NCBI GenBank assembly: GCA_011009095.1
Contig: VTPC01005422.1
Coordinates: forward strand, 62,001 to 126,000
Direction of reading: 5' to 3'
DNA length: 64,000 nt
DNA from: Ignelater luminosus
Lineage: Eukaryota; Arthropoda; Insecta; Coleoptera; Elateridae
Below are positions 10,260 through 22,789 of the stretch, one piece after another. How positions within the stretch are numbered: position 1 is the stretch's first letter; the number at the start of each line of letters is the position of its first letter. The notes below the pieces were generated by a model that saw only the letters and a program-made list of their open reading frames with translations, was not told the origin of the DNA and did no database searches. The translations under genes and the position numbers were made by a program.

Positions 10260-12260
10260 CACTCCAATGAAATGTGAGTTAGTTACCTTAGCAATGGTAA
10301 CAATGACAATAGCAGACTCTAAGACTGTTTCGTCTTTAATAAAATTCACTGTATTTTTAAAAATGCATAAAACAATCACTCAGAATAAACAAATCTGATT
10401 CAAACAACAAGACTAGCATGCAAACAAACATCCAAAATGATTGATGACAATTTGAATTTCCTGCGTTAGCATTTCGGTGATTTTTGCAGCTCAGAGTTGG
10501 CAGTGTTGCTAGTTGTCACTTAACTAGCCAATGGCGTACATGTTAGCACGACAATGTCAAGGAAAGCTAAGTCGAGGATGTAGTTGTTACCAACAATTAA
10601 AATATTTTTGTTTCGAGGGAATTCAAACTGTTGTGATCAATCATTTGGATTACTTTTGAAGGTATCGAACTTACAAAACTAAGATTTTTCAAGAAGAGAA
10701 ACCGCTTTTTGGAAACCAGCGAAATTATATCGTGCACATTTGTATATATTTCGACCCTTCGGGAAAGTGGACGTTGACAAAAGAAAAGCTTTGAATGCTC
10801 GAAACATAATCTTAAAAAGTTAAATAACGAAACTCGCCAACTTTATGTCCAAAAGTTTCTACATGAAAATAATTGCAAACGGATTATATTCCTCCATTGT
10901 TTAAAACTTGTCGTCATAAACAATTTTAAATGTTTCACCATTAGCCCCTATGACATTTAAAAAGTTAATCAATAAAATCTGAAAGATTTCTGCGATATGC
11001 TGAAAACAATCTCGAAATTAAATTCTGTAGATTATTGCGCAGTTTTGATTGTAATAAAACAATTTTCATGTTATACATTCCAGTCATGGAGTATTTGAAA
11101 TTACAGGAAATGAATTTTTTGTTGATTAAAGATTAAACGTAAAAAACAGTTTGACATTTTACTTCGAAATATTATTGCATAATGTGAATATAACGAAGGA
11201 ACTATAGGGACGGTATCTAAAGCCGAAATTCATTTAAGGCTTGTATTTTAATGTGTAGAGAACAGCTGTGACTAAATCTGGTGTTTAACGAAAAAAAAAG
11301 CAATTTGGTTTTTTTGAACGTAATATATAGTAGTAGGTATAGAGTTGAAGTGTATACGGCTTATGGTAACATTATTTGTGTTTTAAATTAAATTTTGCAC
11401 TTGCTGTATATGTAGTTGATGTTTCTACATAATTTTTATTTGGTATTATTATTTTGTTACAACCGAGAAAATAAACAAAAGTCTATTAAAATAAAACGAA
11501 ATAATATACATAGGGTATTTCCTTTTATTCGCTCTTTTTACTACAAATATATAAGTAATATATAAAACAATTTTATACCGGTTTTGTTTCTACACTCTAG
11601 CTTTTCATCTTAAATGGAAATCTTAATAGAATTTTAGAATTTAGGGATTGGTTGCTGTTGCTGTCTATTTTATTTTAAAATATTTTTCTGTTTTTGTTCT
11701 TGTTTCTGTTATGATGATCTAACAAAACAAATTTCTCTACCAATAAAATGGAAATAAAGTAAAACATCTTTTGTTTTATCATAATATACAACGATAAGAA
11801 TGTGATTTTCAATTTTTTCTGTTCTTTACTAAAAAGCAAATATTATGTTGAACGTTTTGTTTTTAATTCCAGTTTTGCGTTTTTTCATATTTCAAATAGC
11901 AGAGATGCCGCAAAAATTCCTAATTGTGAAATTTCCTCTTGATGTTAAATGTTGAAAAAAATTATTTGAAATTTTAATGTTCGGAAATTTTGTTTGTTTA
12001 CCGATTTATGATACGTTTAGGTTAACTAATTTTCAAATGAGATTCGATTGGTTAGTTTTTACAGCAATATACGCAATATAAACACATACAGTAAAATCAG
12101 TTGTTTCAAGTTTAAAAATTCTAATTTAAACATATTTATGAAGGCGTAACAAAATATAAAAGTAAAACATAAACAAACTGGATAAACTTCATAACACAAT
12201 ACATGGAGGAATTCATTCGAACGTGCAAGCTTGATATTTAGATTTCGATTTCGCCAGTGC
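10260..12260. other. AT-rich spacer, nothing recognised
   Basis: Two kilobases of AT-rich DNA with homopolymer runs and no coding frame over 60 codons or recognisable repeat. Confidence 0.45.
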
Positions 12261-12264
12261 GGTT

Positions 12265-12470
12265 CACTAATTTTTTTGTTTTATTAACAAATGAATTAGG
12301 GTTTGGCGAAATGTTATTTTCAAAATTAAAACTGCTTTTATGTTTAAGACCTCATAAATTGAAGTTAATAATAATCGAAACCAGAGTAGCCCGGTAGTAA
12401 AAGGTCCGCAATAAAAATTTTTTTGTGTAAGAAATTCAGGTTCAAATAATTTTTTTTAAATTTTAACACG
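12265..12470 (+). repeat. tRNA-derived SINE-like repeat (copy 1)
   Basis: The unit has a leader ('aacaaatgaat', 'ttttcaaaattaaaactgc', 'gacctcataaa', 'gaagttaataataatc') followed by a tRNA-like head at 12381-12447. The head carries an A-box-like 'tagcccggtagtaaaagg' and a B-box-like 'ggttcaaat'. The same order of elements occurs on the minus strand at 16705-16905. Pol III promoter boxes of this kind are typical of tRNA-derived SINEs. Confidence 0.6.
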
Positions 12471-12573
12471 TAGAGTGCCGTGGTGAGTATAACGTGTGCA
12501 CTACCCTTTCGGTTCTACTTTGTGTTCAGTATCATTATGTTGCGTTTATCCTTTCATTTCTGTACATAACTAC

Positions 12574-12680
12574 TGTAACGTGACCTTGCGTTACAATTTA
12601 TTTTTTTTCTACCCCAGAAATCTAGTATTTCTGTGGACCTAGGCCAGTTAATTCTCACTAAGTTGCCTTGGGCGCAGGTA
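12574..12680 (+). repeat. TGTAACG palindrome repeat with exon-like block (copy 1)
   Basis: The interrupted palindrome TGTAACG...CGTTACA (22 bp) occurs here and at 17257, with a degraded form at 57049. It is followed by a strong polypyrimidine tract and AG, a 60-bp block (12618-12677) open in one frame, and a consensus splice donor 'cgcag|gtaagta'. The other two copies also show a pyrimidine-AG followed by 'ctaagctcagaaggtggc'-like text. A repeat origin, perhaps the end of an LTR element, is therefore more likely than a host exon. Confidence 0.4.
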
Positions 12681-12699
12681 AGTATAGGTCATACATACA

Positions 12700-13119
12700 A
12701 TAAGACTAAGATAAATTTAATCAAACGTATATTAAAAAAACTTTAAAAAAACATAACAATATTAGGCGCCGGTGTCTTTAAAAAAAAAATCAAAAAATAT
12801 CAAACAGAATTCAATAAAGAAAGAAAAGTGTACAAATTATATGAAGAGTGATTGGTATCAAAAATTATCATTAACATTTTATTTTTGTAATGAAATCTTA
12901 TTATTTTGAATACGGTGCTATTGAGCATTGATGCAATTCAGGAGAACTGTTCCTCAAATCGGAGAAGTTTAAACGAGACGCAAATCTGGACCCTGATTGT
13001 GAATTAGAATAATCTCGTCCCAGAACTTAAGCTGATGATCTCTAAGCTAGAAGAAGCTGATTACCAAAACCATAATCCATCAACATCCACTGAAAACGCA
13101 AAGCAAAGAAAACTTACTC
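12700..13119. other. spacer, nothing recognised
   Basis: AT-rich, featureless. Confidence 0.4.
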
Positions 13120-13330
13120 CATCGGCCGAACAGCCCGAAGGGCCGAAAAGTCCAAAAGACACGACATGCTCGAATGGTTAAACAGACCCGTATGGTCCGA
13201 CAGCTCGAGACGTCCAAACAGCTCAAAAGTAACATTACCATTGCGGATCCGTCTGGATAGATCAGCAACTTTCTGACTATCTGGGGAAATACGTCGCTAC
13301 GTTTTCGAAAAGGTCGCACAACCAATTAGC
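13120..13330 (+). repeat. GC-rich 9-bp-core repeat (copy E)
   Basis: Core units such as 'gaacagcccgaagggccga' and 'cgacagctcgagacgtccaa' place this stretch in the GC-rich family. Both family termini are missing. The minus-strand frame at 13080-13325 is produced by the repeat. Confidence 0.55.
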
Positions 13331-13889
13331 CCGATTCTCTTAATTTTAAACTCTCGATTTAAAGGAAAAGAAATCTCTGTCAATGGTATCAATAAAACCA
13401 ATTAGTAAAACCAGGAGGAAATATTAAACTAAACATTTTTTCCCAACTGGTCATCCACCAATGAGCAAAAAGAAATAAAATACCCCAATTCGTCAAGGGT
13501 TTACAATTAAACTTAACCCTTCTTAGAAACATCTACAATCGAATTTACTAACCAAATTCTAAGGTTAAATACCATTAACAGGAAGTGAATTGTAAGAGCT
13601 GTTCAATTTCCAAAACTTACAAAGAGAAGTAGATTAGACCGTGGAAATAATTATACCCTGCATCCCGCTTGTTATCCTACTAAAATGTCAAAGTTCGTTA
13701 ACCATAATGCATTAAAAAACATAGAAGAGGACTTCGAAAAAATCAGCTTCTCAGTGTGAAGTCATAAGCATCAGACACATTTCCAAATGAGAGAAAACTA
13801 AAAAGAATACGAGGACACACCGAAAGCACCAATCAACTAACCACATGAAATGGTGGCTAAAAGTAACCGTTACAGTACCTGTATACTTT
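13331..13889. other. spacer, nothing recognised
   Basis: This may include the lost C-terminal part of the neighbouring piggyBac gene, but no motif is readable. Confidence 0.35.
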
Positions 13890-14783
13890 CTTCTGTTATG
13901 AAGTCCCTTTCTTCAACTTCTTCTCAATAACATTTCTCGGGTTATTTTTCCCGTTATTTCGCAGTGTACCTTATATGTAGGTCTCTTGATTTATCAATTC
14001 GTGTGCCAGGTCGACTGACGTATAAAAATTATCAACGCACACTGTTCTACCTTTATTGAGAAAATTCTTAACCAGGTCTAAAACAACTGTAGTTGAGACA
14101 GTAAACTCTTCATTGTCCTTTTTTTGTTGGCCGCAATAGACTTTCACATCATAAAGATCTAGGTACAATTTAAGTACTTTAATTCCAAATTTGTGCCTTT
14201 TATTAGCTATATATTGTTGAAATATCTCATTAAGTATCTCATCAATACAAAGAAATTTCCTTGGTACAATAACCTTTTAAGAATTTTCTTTAACCTTTGC
14301 AATAAGAAGATTTATTTTATGTAATCTGTCATTTTCAACTGAGTAAGTTTCGTTATAGGAAAAGTGCTTATGTTTCAAAAATATTTGAAACCGGTTTTGA
14401 GAAACTTTATTCAAAAATAGAATACTTTTAAACCAATATGTAGACAGTGAAGGATATTGACATAAACCAATCTACATTAACATCCCTACAAATGTTTCCA
14501 TTTTATCAGAGTCTGTATCTTTCCACTGATAAATTCTTGCTTTTCGTTTGTGGTCTTTTATTTCTGTTATTCTTGATTCGCTTAGCGATTCGTTTCAATA
14601 ACAAACAATCTGAAAAAAATCATCGTCCACAACCACTTTAAAAAAATCGTAAGGGGTTTCTTTGTATGCGTCGTATAACTCTGGTACGATTCCAGGATTT
14701 TCCTTCAAAAAATGCAATTTTTTTTATATTGCCCAGGATATTTGAAATTCACTTTCTTCATCCGATGAACCGTTATTATCCAT
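13890..14783 (-). pseudogene. piggyBac-family transposase, decayed
   Basis: The minus-strand ATG at 14783 gives an acidic N-terminus (MDNNGSSDEESEFQ). It is followed by the recognisable piggyBac order: ETPYDFF.VVVDDDFFQ, KARIYQWKDTDSDKMETFVG, YPSLSTYW, LCIDE (first catalytic Asp), ANKRHKFGIKVLKLYLD, then LNKGRTVCVDNFYTS with the second catalytic Asp, and finally TLRNNGKNNPRNVIEKKLKK. Several stop codons interrupt the frame. The distal catalytic Asp and the C-terminal cysteine-rich domain are not found. There is a small deletion between LCIDE and the KRHKFGIK motif. Terminal TTAA sites were not established. Plus-strand frames at 14447-14953 are shadows of this gene. Confidence 0.85.
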
Positions 14784-14959
14784 TATCGCCTGATTCATTA
14801 TCCGATGAATCCGGGGACGAGTCGGATTATGAAATTGAGGAGAATGAAAGTGCTCAAAAAGTTATTTCAAATCTAATAAACGTAAAAACAATCCCAGTAG
14901 AAAACGGATTCTACCAAAAAAATTACTCTCATTGGTGTCTTCATCAAGTGTAAGTAAGC

Positions 14960-16700
14960 ACCTTGCAAAGAGACCCAGAAATAGGTAATAAATCGGCATC
15001 ACCGGCTCAAACTAAAAAAAGTCCAAATACCAGCTGATAATAGTGACAGGGCTGATCAGATAATAAATCATTCCACAGTTTTTATAGCTTTTTCTGTTCT
15101 TGTTTATACTCACTCTAATATTTCCACAATAAAAATCACTAATAGATCATATAAAAACTATCACATCATCAACGTCTCACTGTTAAAAGCAGACCGTTAC
15201 AAATGATAGCGACGCATGCGCACTATGTCCATTATAGCAGTTTGAGTTATTATGGTCGCGGTGCACAAGAGCTGTGCACCAAATTTAAGTTCGAAAATTA
15301 TATGAAAGTGATTATATTTGAGCTATTGGACATACATCTTTGGCAATAAACCATAAAATAAGAGACAATTCGGCAAAAAATTAAGTGGCCACAAAGGACC
15401 GATTTCTTTTTATATGGTAACATAAGTTTAATTTAAATCGACAAAACCTTGACAACTCAAGGAATTTGGTGGATTTAAGCAGGTCGAACATGATCCTTTT
15501 GTTTGGGATTTTTCACTTTTTGGATGTCCGTACATTTGTTTTATAGTATAGAAATACGCACCTACATATTTCTAACCGTTTATGAGTTATCTCATATCTG
15601 GCAAAAAGAAAACAAAAGAACAGTTTACAAATTTATTGCTCTTTATTTTTGTTAACCATAGTTTCTTTTTTGAAAGATTTTCTTTTATTGAAACTCATAA
15701 TTCGTATTTTAAGGTTAATTCCCATTAATACTCCATAATGTTGCATTCCGCCACGTTAGCTTAACCTACAATTTAACATTTAAAAGGTTAACTTTTAATA
15801 ACAAACAAAAATTATAGTCTGAAAATATCCTGTAATCGGGAAATCGAAAAAAGTTGTACCCCTCTTTTGGTAACGACGTCGTTCTCTTTATTTTCATCCT
15901 TGTTTCGCTACAACGATTTTAAATTTTCGACTTCTCTATCAAATTTGATGATGTCATTTGCATTTTTAGATGCTGTACTTCAAGGCGAATCCCTCCATAT
16001 ACGACGGCCATTAATAGCCGGTAAACATTAGAGCAGTCCATCTTAGATGTATAGTTGAATCTTTACCCTTTTGGGATGACGTCACAATTTTCCTTCTTGT
16101 TTTGTCTTTAGCTAAACAACAGAAATAGAAAACAAAACAAAAAAGTCAGAGCGTTTATTTATTTTAGTAACTGATAGCCTGAACATGGGACGGCAGTGCT
16201 TATACGTAGGTTAGTTACTTTCAAGGTTGTCAGATTTGTTTCAGATTTAATCTAAACTATTCGTAAAGTTACCAGAAAATGACGTCATCCTGAAAGGTTA
16301 AAAATTGAACTAGTTATAATTACGGAGATTTTTTCAAATTTGACAATCAAGTTGGTCATTTCCAAACTACAATGACAGAAAAAAAAAGAAATTTTTGCAA
16401 AAGATCGCGATCACGTTCAACGTGGCGAAAAATCGATTTTTCCAAACACATCGTCTGAACGCTGTTTATATGTTGAGTTGATAAAAAAAGTCACATCTCG
16501 ATGCGAATTTCCGTTCTAGAGATATGAACTAAACTGAAAGAACAACAATTGAAAAACTCCGCTGTCTCGATTGTTGTCTAGTCTTTGGCTTTTCTTATAT
16601 TTCTGTGTTAGTAAGGTTAAATAAAAATCTAAATTTACGGTTTTTAAAGCAATTACGTAGTTTTATATTTTAAAACATTGTGTTTCTTAACTCTAAAATT
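14960..16700. other. spacer with a dispersed repeat at 15426-15670
   Basis: 15426-15455 carries 'atttaaatcgacaaaa', related to the inverted-repeat pair at 2273 and 6255. 15480-15670 is the diverged partner of 6940-7200. The remainder (15680-16700) is AT-rich non-coding DNA that includes two TGACGTCA palindromes at 16077 and 16280 in mutually inverted context. Confidence 0.4.
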
Positions 16701-16704
16701 AAAA

Positions 16705-16905
16705 AAAAGTAGATTCCGCCAGTTAGATTTGAACCTGCATTTCTTACACACAAAAGCTTTTTATTGCGAACGTTTTACCATCAGGCTACCCTGGCTCTGA
16801 TTATTATTAACTTCTATTTATGAGGTCAACACGATAGTAGTTTTAATTTTGGAAAAAAAAACGTTTCCCGCAAACCTTTATTCATTTGTTAGCAATTATT
16901 ACATC
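16705..16905 (-). repeat. tRNA-derived SINE-like repeat (copy 2)
   Basis: The minus-strand counterpart of 12265-12470. The tRNA-like head (16718-16795) has outer stem GCCAG/CTGGC, an A-box-like 'gtagcctgatggtaaaacg', a 5-bp anticodon-type stem (CGCAA/TTGTG) with an enlarged 11-nt loop, and a B box 'ggttcaaatct'. The oversized anticodon loop argues against a functional tRNA. A tail of T-rich DNA follows. Confidence 0.65.
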
Positions 16906-17256
16906 ATTATCACTTAAAATTCAAATGATGTAAAACTGGCGGGTGTTTCTAAGTGGCGACCGTCTCAATATTAATGGTAGCGGAAAAACGGTTTTTGTGA
17001 CTATGATCGCTTTTCTGTTCTGAAAAGAACAGAATATGGAAACAAAATTCAAATACCATGGCCTGCTTTTTTGAAAAGCTACTTAAAAATTTAAAAGACA
17101 CCGACTAGAAATTTAATTTCCAATAACATGGCACACTTACTTTACTTTTGTCAAACTTTACTGCTTTCTACAAATATCACTCAATTTATTTTATTGTAAT
17201 GAATACATAGTTGACCATGATTTAACTGAAAAGATTATAATTGGAGTTTTATAAAA

Positions 17257-17400
17257 TGTAACGTACCCTTGCGTTACAACAATATTTACTTTAAAGTAAG
17301 ACTCTTTTAGTCTTAGTCCGCTAAACTCAGAAGGTGGCATTGAGCGTGAGATAAGGAGGTTGTGATCACAATAAAAGAACAACAAATCAGGTTAAGACTT
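17257..17400 (+). repeat. TGTAACG palindrome repeat (copy 2)
   Basis: The same 22-bp interrupted palindrome as at 12574 (two differences). It is followed by 'cttttag', 'gctaaactcagaaggtggc', and an AATAAA inside 'cacaataaaag'. The block aligns with 57090-57180, which suggests a shared element end such as an LTR U3/R segment. Confidence 0.45.
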
Positions 17401-19180
17401 ATTAATAAAGTCCAATCCAATAGAATTACAGATCTGCATTCTGCAATCAAAAGCTAAAACATAAGAGAACGCGCACACAAAAACAGCATTCTCAAAAACA
17501 ATGTCGGATTGACAGAGTTGTCCTGGAGTCGGAGAGCCTAGAAGTGGTTAACAGCCGAATCCACTGCTTCATTTATAAGAAAGAAATGGCTCCCAGAGTC
17601 GTCAAAATGTAATAACTAAACCAGAAATTAAGCACTATATCCGGAAGGAAACAGAATTAATTGAAAGGTGATAAAACTAAAACAACTTACCCCTAAGATT
17701 ATTATTGAAACCTGCATAATTCATATTAATACATAATTGGAGAACAAGGAGATAGAAAACTATGTAATCTCACTGGCAGTATTGAAGACCACAAAAATAC
17801 TCACTCATCCACTAGAGACCAGGTTAGCACCAGGGATGATTTTATTCTGTACAGACTTCACGCTCACGTTCAAATAACACAACGTCTAGTTTATGAATTC
17901 CCTGATCTTAGTTCCACGACAGATTTGCATGACGTGATTACACAATCAGAAGGGTTATAAACGAACAGAACGGAATTAAATTTGTGACAAGTTCATCAAT
18001 AGCAAAGAAGTAAAAGAAGGTGGTCTTAGGCTATTGGAAAAAAGCAAACAAAGAAAGAATCTCAACTGTCCGACGTTATCTTGAACGAGCTGATTTGTAA
18101 AAAAAATGTTTTTACGGAAAAGAACAATTTTTAAAATTCCATATAAAAAATGCTGGATCTAATTAGGTCGGATAAGACTCTTATGGTAAAGGCGAAGAAT
18201 GTATAGAACAAAAGAAAAGTCTGCCTCGACAATACATTTTCATAAAAGGAAATTCTACATTTAAAAATATAAATCAAACTAGATAAACCGAAAACTACAC
18301 GAAAGAGTTTCTAAAGAAACTCCTATTTCCATCGTACAATGAAAAAAAAGTAAGGTGTACTAGTTAAAGATAAAAAGTCAGCATATGACTAGCATTAGGA
18401 TCAAAAATTTTACCTAAAGCGTTATCAAGGTAAGAGAGATAAAGTTGAAAAGCCAACACCTGTAGCTTCTTTTCCAAGCAAACTAAAATAAAAGAGTAGG
18501 AAATTTATTCTGGATGTCCAGGAAATTAATCAAACGTCTCCAAGACAATTAATTAATAAAATCGCTGAAACAACGAACCAGTTAACTATAACAATCTCTG
18601 CTTATACAAGCATCAACAGGAATTAAAAGATAACTTCTGAAATAGCAATAGTTGTCTTACAGACAGAAAATCTAAATCTGTCAACTGCGGTAGCTCAGTG
18701 CCATTTTCTTAGGTTTTCATGTGATATTTTCTATTTTAATTTGACATATTGGGTTGCTCACTGAATACAACATACATATACTTGTTAGCTTTTAGTTTAT
18801 AGGCTTAAAAAAGGTTTTTAAGTTGTCGTGGAAGAGGGGGGATTTTCTTCAAGGCAACAAGTCACTCCAAAGGTTGCGGTGACTATGTACCTCACCTGCG
18901 TTTTTGTTAAAAACCTATCTAAAATGCATATTTGCAATCTCACCCCATTCAATTCTAAGTACTTCCTAAAGTTTAAACTAAAAAAAGAGATTTTTTTGCA
19001 GATGAAGAAGAAAGTAAAGAAAATGTAAAGCATGTGTGAAAAATTAAAAAAAAACTGTTCTTTTAAATGATTTATTTTATTGAAAACAACTTGCAAACTT
19101 TTATAAAAAATTTTTTCTTAGAGAAAATTGAAGGAACTAGATACCTTGGTGACAAAAAAATGAGATACTTAAGTCCACTT
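17400..19180. other. unassigned, weakly coding-like in places
   Basis: Somewhat less AT-rich than its neighbours. Short open stretches exist but no motif is recognisable. It could be the decayed interior of an LTR element beginning at 17257, which is unproven. Confidence 0.3.
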
Positions 19181-19189
19181 GAAACTTGT

Positions 19190-20091
19190 TCCTGCCGAAT
19201 TTAGATGGAAGCGGAATTTTCTTTCTAATCTTCTCCTTTTTGTACCAGAGAATCTTCTTGGAGGCTGACCACTTTCAAGATTGTCCATTTTGTTTCATGC
19301 ATAATACGCAGGCTTCTTTGCAATCGTCAATGGTTGTTCTTCTTTGCCAGCGACTGCAGAAGCATCTCTCTTAGTCTCTGCTAGAATTTCTTCACATTCT
19401 TCTTCTGCAGGAGCTTCCCCTGCTTCACTCTCAACATCTGCATGAGCATGACTCGTTGAAGGCTGTGTGGAAACAATTGGGACTCGCGTTTTGAAAAGTG
19501 AACCGATGTCATCATCGCTTTCTACGTAATGGATCTCAACATTACTCGGTTCAACTGGCCAAATTCTTTTTTCTTCGAACGTTTCCTCTCCGCTGTTTGT
19601 TTGTTCTTTCTAGATGCTTTCAGCAGGAATATCGCCAATTTCTTTTTTAAAGTTGTTAAAATATTGGAGTATTGTGCTTTTGGGACAATTTCTTACTGAA
19701 CACATTATCATACCTCTTTAGAAATGCAATCGCTCATTCCCTACCCGAAAGGTTGTCTGTAAAAATTGAAATTTGCTTTAAATACCCCTGAACAAGAAGC
19801 CGAAGCTCTCTCTTATTAGTAGGAAAACCAAATGATGACACTGCCATCAGGTGAGAACAAATTATCTTATCTTCTTTTTCCGATAATGCAATTTGCCCTC
19901 CTAGTTTACGTACGGAGGACGAGCTAGAACGTACTGAATTATCAAATATTTTAGAAGACATTTTTAATTTATTTTCCAAAACATTCCGGTAAATGCCGAA
20001 AGTGTTCATGGCTTCTCGGCAAGACATCGTCTGATTTCGTATTTGGCCTTGTAAGGCTGGCCACTCACTTTTTCTTTTAAGTTCTTGGCAT
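19190..20091 (-). pseudogene. pogo/Tigger-like transposase lacking the DDE domain
   Basis: A minus-strand ATG at 20091 (MPRT, then a stop, then KRKSEWPALQG in the long frame) starts a Psq-type helix-turn-helix readable as MSCREAMNTFGIYRNVLENK. Next comes a CENP-B-type second HTH with GGQIALSEKEDKIICSHL, FPTNKRELRLLVQGYL and FTDNLSGRE. A frameshift follows, then YFNNFKKEIGDIPAESI, the text that in relatives immediately precedes the N-Y-D-E-T catalytic motif. Here it jumps straight to an acidic, low-complexity C-terminal tail (VEPSNVEIHYVESDDD, EAGEAPAEEECEEI). The whole catalytic DDE core, roughly 200 residues, is missing. The remainder could at most bind DNA, but stops and frameshifts argue it is dead. 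Confidence 0.75.
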
Positions 20092-20099
20092 CTGCAACA

Positions 20100-22780
20100 C
20101 GTGAAAATACCAAATACCATCAGAATACAACATTTAATAAAAGAAACAAGGCCTGATTCAAATCTAAAAAAATAATTCTCATTTTGCAAGCAGTGTGGCA
20201 CTTTTTCACCCCACAAAGTTTACTTTTATCGCTTGCCAAGCAATAAATCGCAAACAAACAAACTTTACAGAACCGTAATCTGATGAATAACGACTCAAAT
20301 AAATAAGGAATCAATAACACAACTCACCTTTTTTCGATCTTTTACGCATCAATACGGAGGAAGAAACTCTGTTGAACACCTGTCAAACACGAAAATAAGA
20401 GGTATGAGATAACAGTGAAAGCTACCTTCCTCGATTAGCCAAGAATCATGTGAACCGCCATCCTACTTTCGTTAAAACTTCCCCAACCTAGCAGCGGCGC
20501 CTTTTGACCGATAGCTTTCGACTGAAACCAAGAAAGAGCGCTTGTATTAAAAAAAGGTGCATGGAACCAAGTCACTCACTAGGCACTTAACCACCTCGGT
20601 TGACAGTGTGACCGTTACAAAATATAAATGTTTATATAGATTGCTGTGTACAAGGGCGCCCAATTAAATGTATACAAAAAAATAATTTTATGCTGTCGAC
20701 AAACATGGAATTGGGCGGCAATCTTTATTTTGCCCCCTCCCATGGAAAAAATCTTGCGGGCGCCTTTGGCTATGGATATCGAAGAATTATACTTTATCCG
20801 GAAATTTGAAGCGATGACAAAAATAACGGAATGCTAGACACAGTGAATCAAGCATCCGAAGGTCAAGCTCTTATAATAACCGAGATATCCTATGAAAACA
20901 GCGAAAATAAAACACTCTGTACGGGGTGGCCCAAATTGGAAGTAAATTATAGAATATCTCAGAAACTAGAAGAGCTAGAAAAAAAATCTGATCAAATTGT
21001 TCTTTTGTTTTTAAGTTGTGGGCGAAAATTGATTTCTTTTTCAAATTTTGTTAAGCGTCTGTACTTTCGTTATTTAAAAAAAATGATAAATTGTTGTTCA
21101 GGAACTTTTTGTGTGTAGTCGTTTATTTTTTATTGCATAAATAAGAACTCTAAATTTAAGAGAAAGTTTCAGTAGCAGTAGTGGTACAACTTAGAAAACG
21201 GATATTCTTAATGTAATTAACAAATTGAGGAAGAGAATTACACTGCGCTATTTCACTATGTTTGCTGTAGAAGTTAGCTTGATTTATTTTGCTCCCAAAA
21301 TTCGAACTACTAACATAAGAAATAAGATTCGCAGAAACGAATAAGGACATAAAAATAAAAGATTCAAAACTGGACATAAACCAGAACCCTGTTGGTTGTT
21401 AGAAAGGGCTGAGGATTAATTTTTCAAAACAACGCTCGTTTTACAAATGGTTTTGCTGCGTTAAACTTGCATGTTATAATGTAGCAATCGTTTTTACAAA
21501 TTTCGTTTTAGTATCGTGTTAACAAGGCAGACTTAGTAATATTAAATTGCAACCGTAAATTGGATGTTTATCTTGTAATGTAATTGAATTTTAAATACAA
21601 TCTTTTTTCCTGTTTTTCCGTTTTTTCTGCTTAAACATTATTTTGTTCTGGTTGAAATCTAATGCTTTATTTTCCATGAATATGATTTGGTGCGGATACC
21701 GAAGTTATGCGGTGTTGTTTCATAAAGTTCCTCTTTAAAAGTAAGGTGGATAAATACATAAAATAGGTTCTAATAGGCATTTGAGCAATAAAAACTTAAT
21801 ACACTTTGTAAAGTTTTATTTTATTTAGTACTTTTACGAGCGGACGCTTATCTGAAGAAATAGCTGCCCTTAAAGCATTTTAGTATGTGATGGCTTTATT
21901 TGTATTGATTTAGTAAAAAAAATAGCTGCTGAGTAATGTTTGTTTCAAAGTATTTTTAATTCTGGCTATAACCTAAAGCTCGTTTTTGACTTTTAGAACT
22001 TGTAAAGCCGATGCTCGGTTATATAAACGGCTAGACGTTTAAGGGATGCCTTGAGGTAAAATTTTGTGAACAACCAACTCAACTGCAAAAAACAGAATTA
22101 TTAGCAAAACCATCTAAACTTTAAAATAACAAAATACAAAAAGCTTATTAAGAATGATTTAAGCATGGGAAGTTCGCATATTATAAAACATAAATAATGG
22201 TTGATAATCTAAAAGAAATAAAAAGGGAAAACGGTTTAAGCTTTTCATCTCTAGGTCCTTTACTGGATATTGTTCAGTTTCTTTTCTTCATTGGAGCAAC
22301 TCAATAATATTTTTCGTTACAGTAATAAATCTCTTTTTAGCTAAAAGCGATATAGAATTGTAAAGTAGTAACGCATTGGCTCGCGGCGGTGCTGACGGCA
22401 GTGAACGTGGATATATTTGGAACGGAGCTGCGATTTTTTTGGCGTAGATCAGTCAATTGTTCGAAAGCAACTTTTCTTCCTTTTAGAAAGAGCAACGACA
22501 TACTTGGGTACTTACATCTGCTTAGAATATTCCCTGCTGCTAACGCTCTTGTTTATGAAATTTTGTTTTTGACGAAATCATAATTATAAAACGATAGCAT
22601 AAAATTCGTTTTCTTTTACTTAACCGATTCCTTGCCTTTGGTGGTTCTTTATAGTCGCGTTATTTCTTTGGAAAAGATATGGAAAATTTCTCTGGACTAT
22701 TGAAACTAAGCTTTCCACTAATTGTTATTCATTTTGATCCTTTTGGAACAGAAACAGTTGTGGCTGCCTGCGGCAGTTCC
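20100..22780. other. spacer, nothing recognised
   Basis: Two plus-strand frames at 20646-20837 and 20831-21118 have no recognisable domain. The phrases 'acggggtggcccaaattgg' and 'atatctcagaaactag' look like repeat DNA. The rest is AT-rich. Confidence 0.35.
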
Positions 22781-22789
22781 ATTGCCTTT

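Noticed and set aside
14447-14953. Two plus-strand frames, one acidic (SLSDESGDESDYEIEENES)
   Set aside because: The minus strand carries a clear series of piggyBac motifs across the same stretch.
16077-16287. Two TGACGTCA palindromes 200 bp apart in inverted context, resembling CREB sites
   Set aside because: No promoter or gene is nearby; they probably mark a small inverted repeat in an unclassified element.
16718-16795. Functional tRNA gene on the minus strand
   Set aside because: The anticodon loop is 11 nt rather than 7, and the same sequence with its leader recurs at 12265-12470, so a SINE-like repeat fits better.
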